Assembly (NCBI GenBank): GCA_016721625.1
Contig: JADKHR010000001.1
Coordinates: 1,736,001 to 1,800,000, forward strand
From: Elusimicrobiota bacterium
Lineage (GTDB): Bacteria > Elusimicrobiota > Elusimicrobia > FEN-1173
Direction of reading: 5' to 3'
DNA length: 64,000 nucleotides
This document shows, one piece after another, positions 63,178 to 64,000 of this stretch. The notes beneath the pieces are model-generated. The model was not told where the DNA came from, made no database searches, and saw nothing but the letters and a program-made list of their open reading frames with translations. A program made the translations under genes and the position numbers. Numbering within the stretch: the first letter of the stretch is position 1; each line of letters starts with the position of its first letter.

Positions 63178-63771
63178 ATGTCCATGCGCGTGCAATCAGG
63201 CTCGGCTCGGGGGCGATCGATCAAAGCCCTTCCGACAGGTCCCGAGGTTCGGCCCATCCTGGCCCGAATCCGAAAATCCCTTTTCGATATCCTTCGTCCC
63301 CGGCTGGCGGGTTCGCGGTTTCTGGACCTCTTCGCGGGCACGGGCACGGTGGGGATTGAAGCCCTTTCCAACGGCGCGTCCTCCGCCGTATTCGTTGACG
63401 CAAGCCCGACCTCCTGCCGAATGATTTCGAAAAATTTGGACGTCTTGGGTTTCACCCCGCGGTCCCGCGTGGTCCGGGCCGACGTGGTCCACGAGATGCG
63501 GGTTTTGGTGGGCGACCAATTCGAACTCGTTTTCATGGGCCCTCCTTACAAGGATGAGGAAAAGCGGCCTCTGGCGCTCACCATTCCGGCCTTGCGGGCC
63601 CTGGACCAGACCGGGGTATTGGCCCCCGCCGGAATCGTCATCGGTCAACACCACAAGAAAGAACCCATGACCGGCCTTCCAGACGGGTGGGAACTGTTCC
63701 GCCAAAATTTCTACGGTGACAGTTGTTTGTCTTTTTTTCGACGGAAAGAACGCGCAACCGAGGGGTCTTAA
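63178..63771 (+). CDS. rsmD: 16S rRNA (guanine-966-N2)-methyltransferase RsmD
   Basis: A 197-residue protein from ATG 63178 (63184 is an alternative). RVQSGSARGRSIKAL, RPILARIRKSLFDIL and DLFAGTGTVGIEALSNGA are standard RsmD segments. The catalytic motif, normally DPPY or NPPY, reads GPPY in FMGPPYKD, so the acidic residue that positions the base is replaced. It methylates G966 of 16S rRNA in relatives. It precedes argB by three bases. Confidence 0.88.
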   Translation: MSMRVQSGSARGRSIKALPTGPEVRPILARIRKSLFDILRPRLAGSRFLDLFAGTGTVGIEALSNGASSAVFVDASPTSCRMISKNLDVLGFTPRSRVVRADVVHEMRVLVGDQFELVFMGPPYKDEEKRPLALTIPALRALDQTGVLAPAGIVIGQHHKKEPMTGLPDGWELFRQNFYGDSCLSFFRRKERATEGS

Positions 63772-63774
63772 AAT

Positions 63775-64000
63775 ATGGCGAACAAAGCGAAGAATGTGTG
63801 GGTCGTTAAATTTGGCGGCAGTCTGCTGTCGGACCAGGGGGCCCGCCGGTCCTTTTTGAAGGACGCGGCGCGGATCGCGAAAAAGGAGCCGCTCGTCCTG
63901 GTTCACGGCGGGGGTCCGGAGATCAACGCCGCTTTGGACAAGATGGGCATCGTGTCCCGTTGGGTTCAGGGGCGGCGGGTGACGGACGACGCGGCCATGG
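63775..64000 (+). CDS. argB: Acetylglutamate kinase, N-terminal part (cut by window end)
   Basis: 75 codons are visible from ATG 63775. VVKFGGSLLSD, LVLVHGGGPEIN and QGRRVTDD are the ATP- and substrate-binding elements of the amino-acid kinase family, closest to ArgB (N-acetylglutamate phosphorylation in arginine synthesis). The rest lies outside the window. Confidence 0.88.
   Translation, partial: MANKAKNVWVVKFGGSLLSDQGARRSFLKDAARIAKKEPLVLVHGGGPEINAALDKMGIVSRWVQGRRVTDDAAM

Overview
The window is about 64 kb of G+C-rich DNA, apparently chromosomal, from a Gram-negative, outer-membrane-bearing bacterium. Outer-membrane evidence includes two OmpA-type proteins, two TolC-type channels, DUF481 and several beta-barrels ending in Phe. 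Almost every gene lies on the + strand and many neighbours overlap by 4 bp (ATGA or GTGA). The side-by-side DUF4912 and GH57 branching-enzyme genes, PilB, GTP-type PEPCK and a locus of DUF2339/DUF3999 membrane proteins would fit an Elusimicrobiota- or Omnitrophota-like lineage. That placement is an inference from gene content, not a proven assignment.

Layout. 1-10 kb: end of a YfhO-like membrane protein, metallophosphoesterase, serS, a membrane protein, a frameshifted glycoamylase-like protein, a DEAD-box helicase, pilB, a guanylate-kinase-like protein and a Crp/Fnr regulator. 10.7-16 kb: a 216-bp inverted-repeat element, then GGDEF-pckG, hemerythrin-methyltransferase-GIY-YIG, and tRNA-Ser(UGA) preceded by a partial copy of itself. 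16-18.4 kb: groES-groEL with a promoter, a palindromic operator and a terminator-like hairpin in the leader. 18.4-25 kb: a TetR-controlled ABC-2 exporter operon of six further genes (TolC, adaptor, two ATPases, two permeases), the first ATPase gene being frameshifted. 25-31.4 kb: DUF4912, GH57 branching enzyme, mscL, two tandem OmpA paralogues, DUF481. 31.5-33.2 kb: a small divergent gene and a TetR-lipase pair with a recognisable operator. 33.2-43.1 kb: a membrane locus (DUF2339, DUF3999, two polytopic proteins, an MGDG-synthase-like glycosyltransferase, a DUF2183 phosphatase) with several frameshifts. 43.2-50.8 kb: membrane proteins, SDR, YceI, then TolC-MacA-MacB-LOG. 51.2-58.1 kb: a set of unrecognised secreted and outer-membrane proteins, two of which share a C-terminal module. 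58.2-64 kb: a Fic protein, tRNA-Ser(GCU), a DUF922-like protein on the - strand, an RMD1-like membrane protein, ndk, a repeat-rich noncoding stretch leading into tRNA-Ala(GGC), rsmD and the start of argB.

Most unusual signals. (1) Two unrelated tRNA genes, Ser(GCU) and Ala(GGC), each carry just downstream an element with the same plan: an inverted copy of the tRNA 3' part, GC-rich REP-like hairpins, then a direct copy of the tRNA 3' terminus. The hairpin recurs in a 122-bp tandem repeat upstream of tRNA-Ala, with stem changes that keep pairing. (2) A secreted protein set at 51-57 kb with a duplicated beta-sandwich plus NTF2-like module and no recognised family. (3) Clear operator palindromes for both TetR genes, one with a second near-copy at the start of the regulated lipase gene. 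(4) Repeated one-base frameshifts, mostly near G/C runs, which need read-level checking before being called biological.
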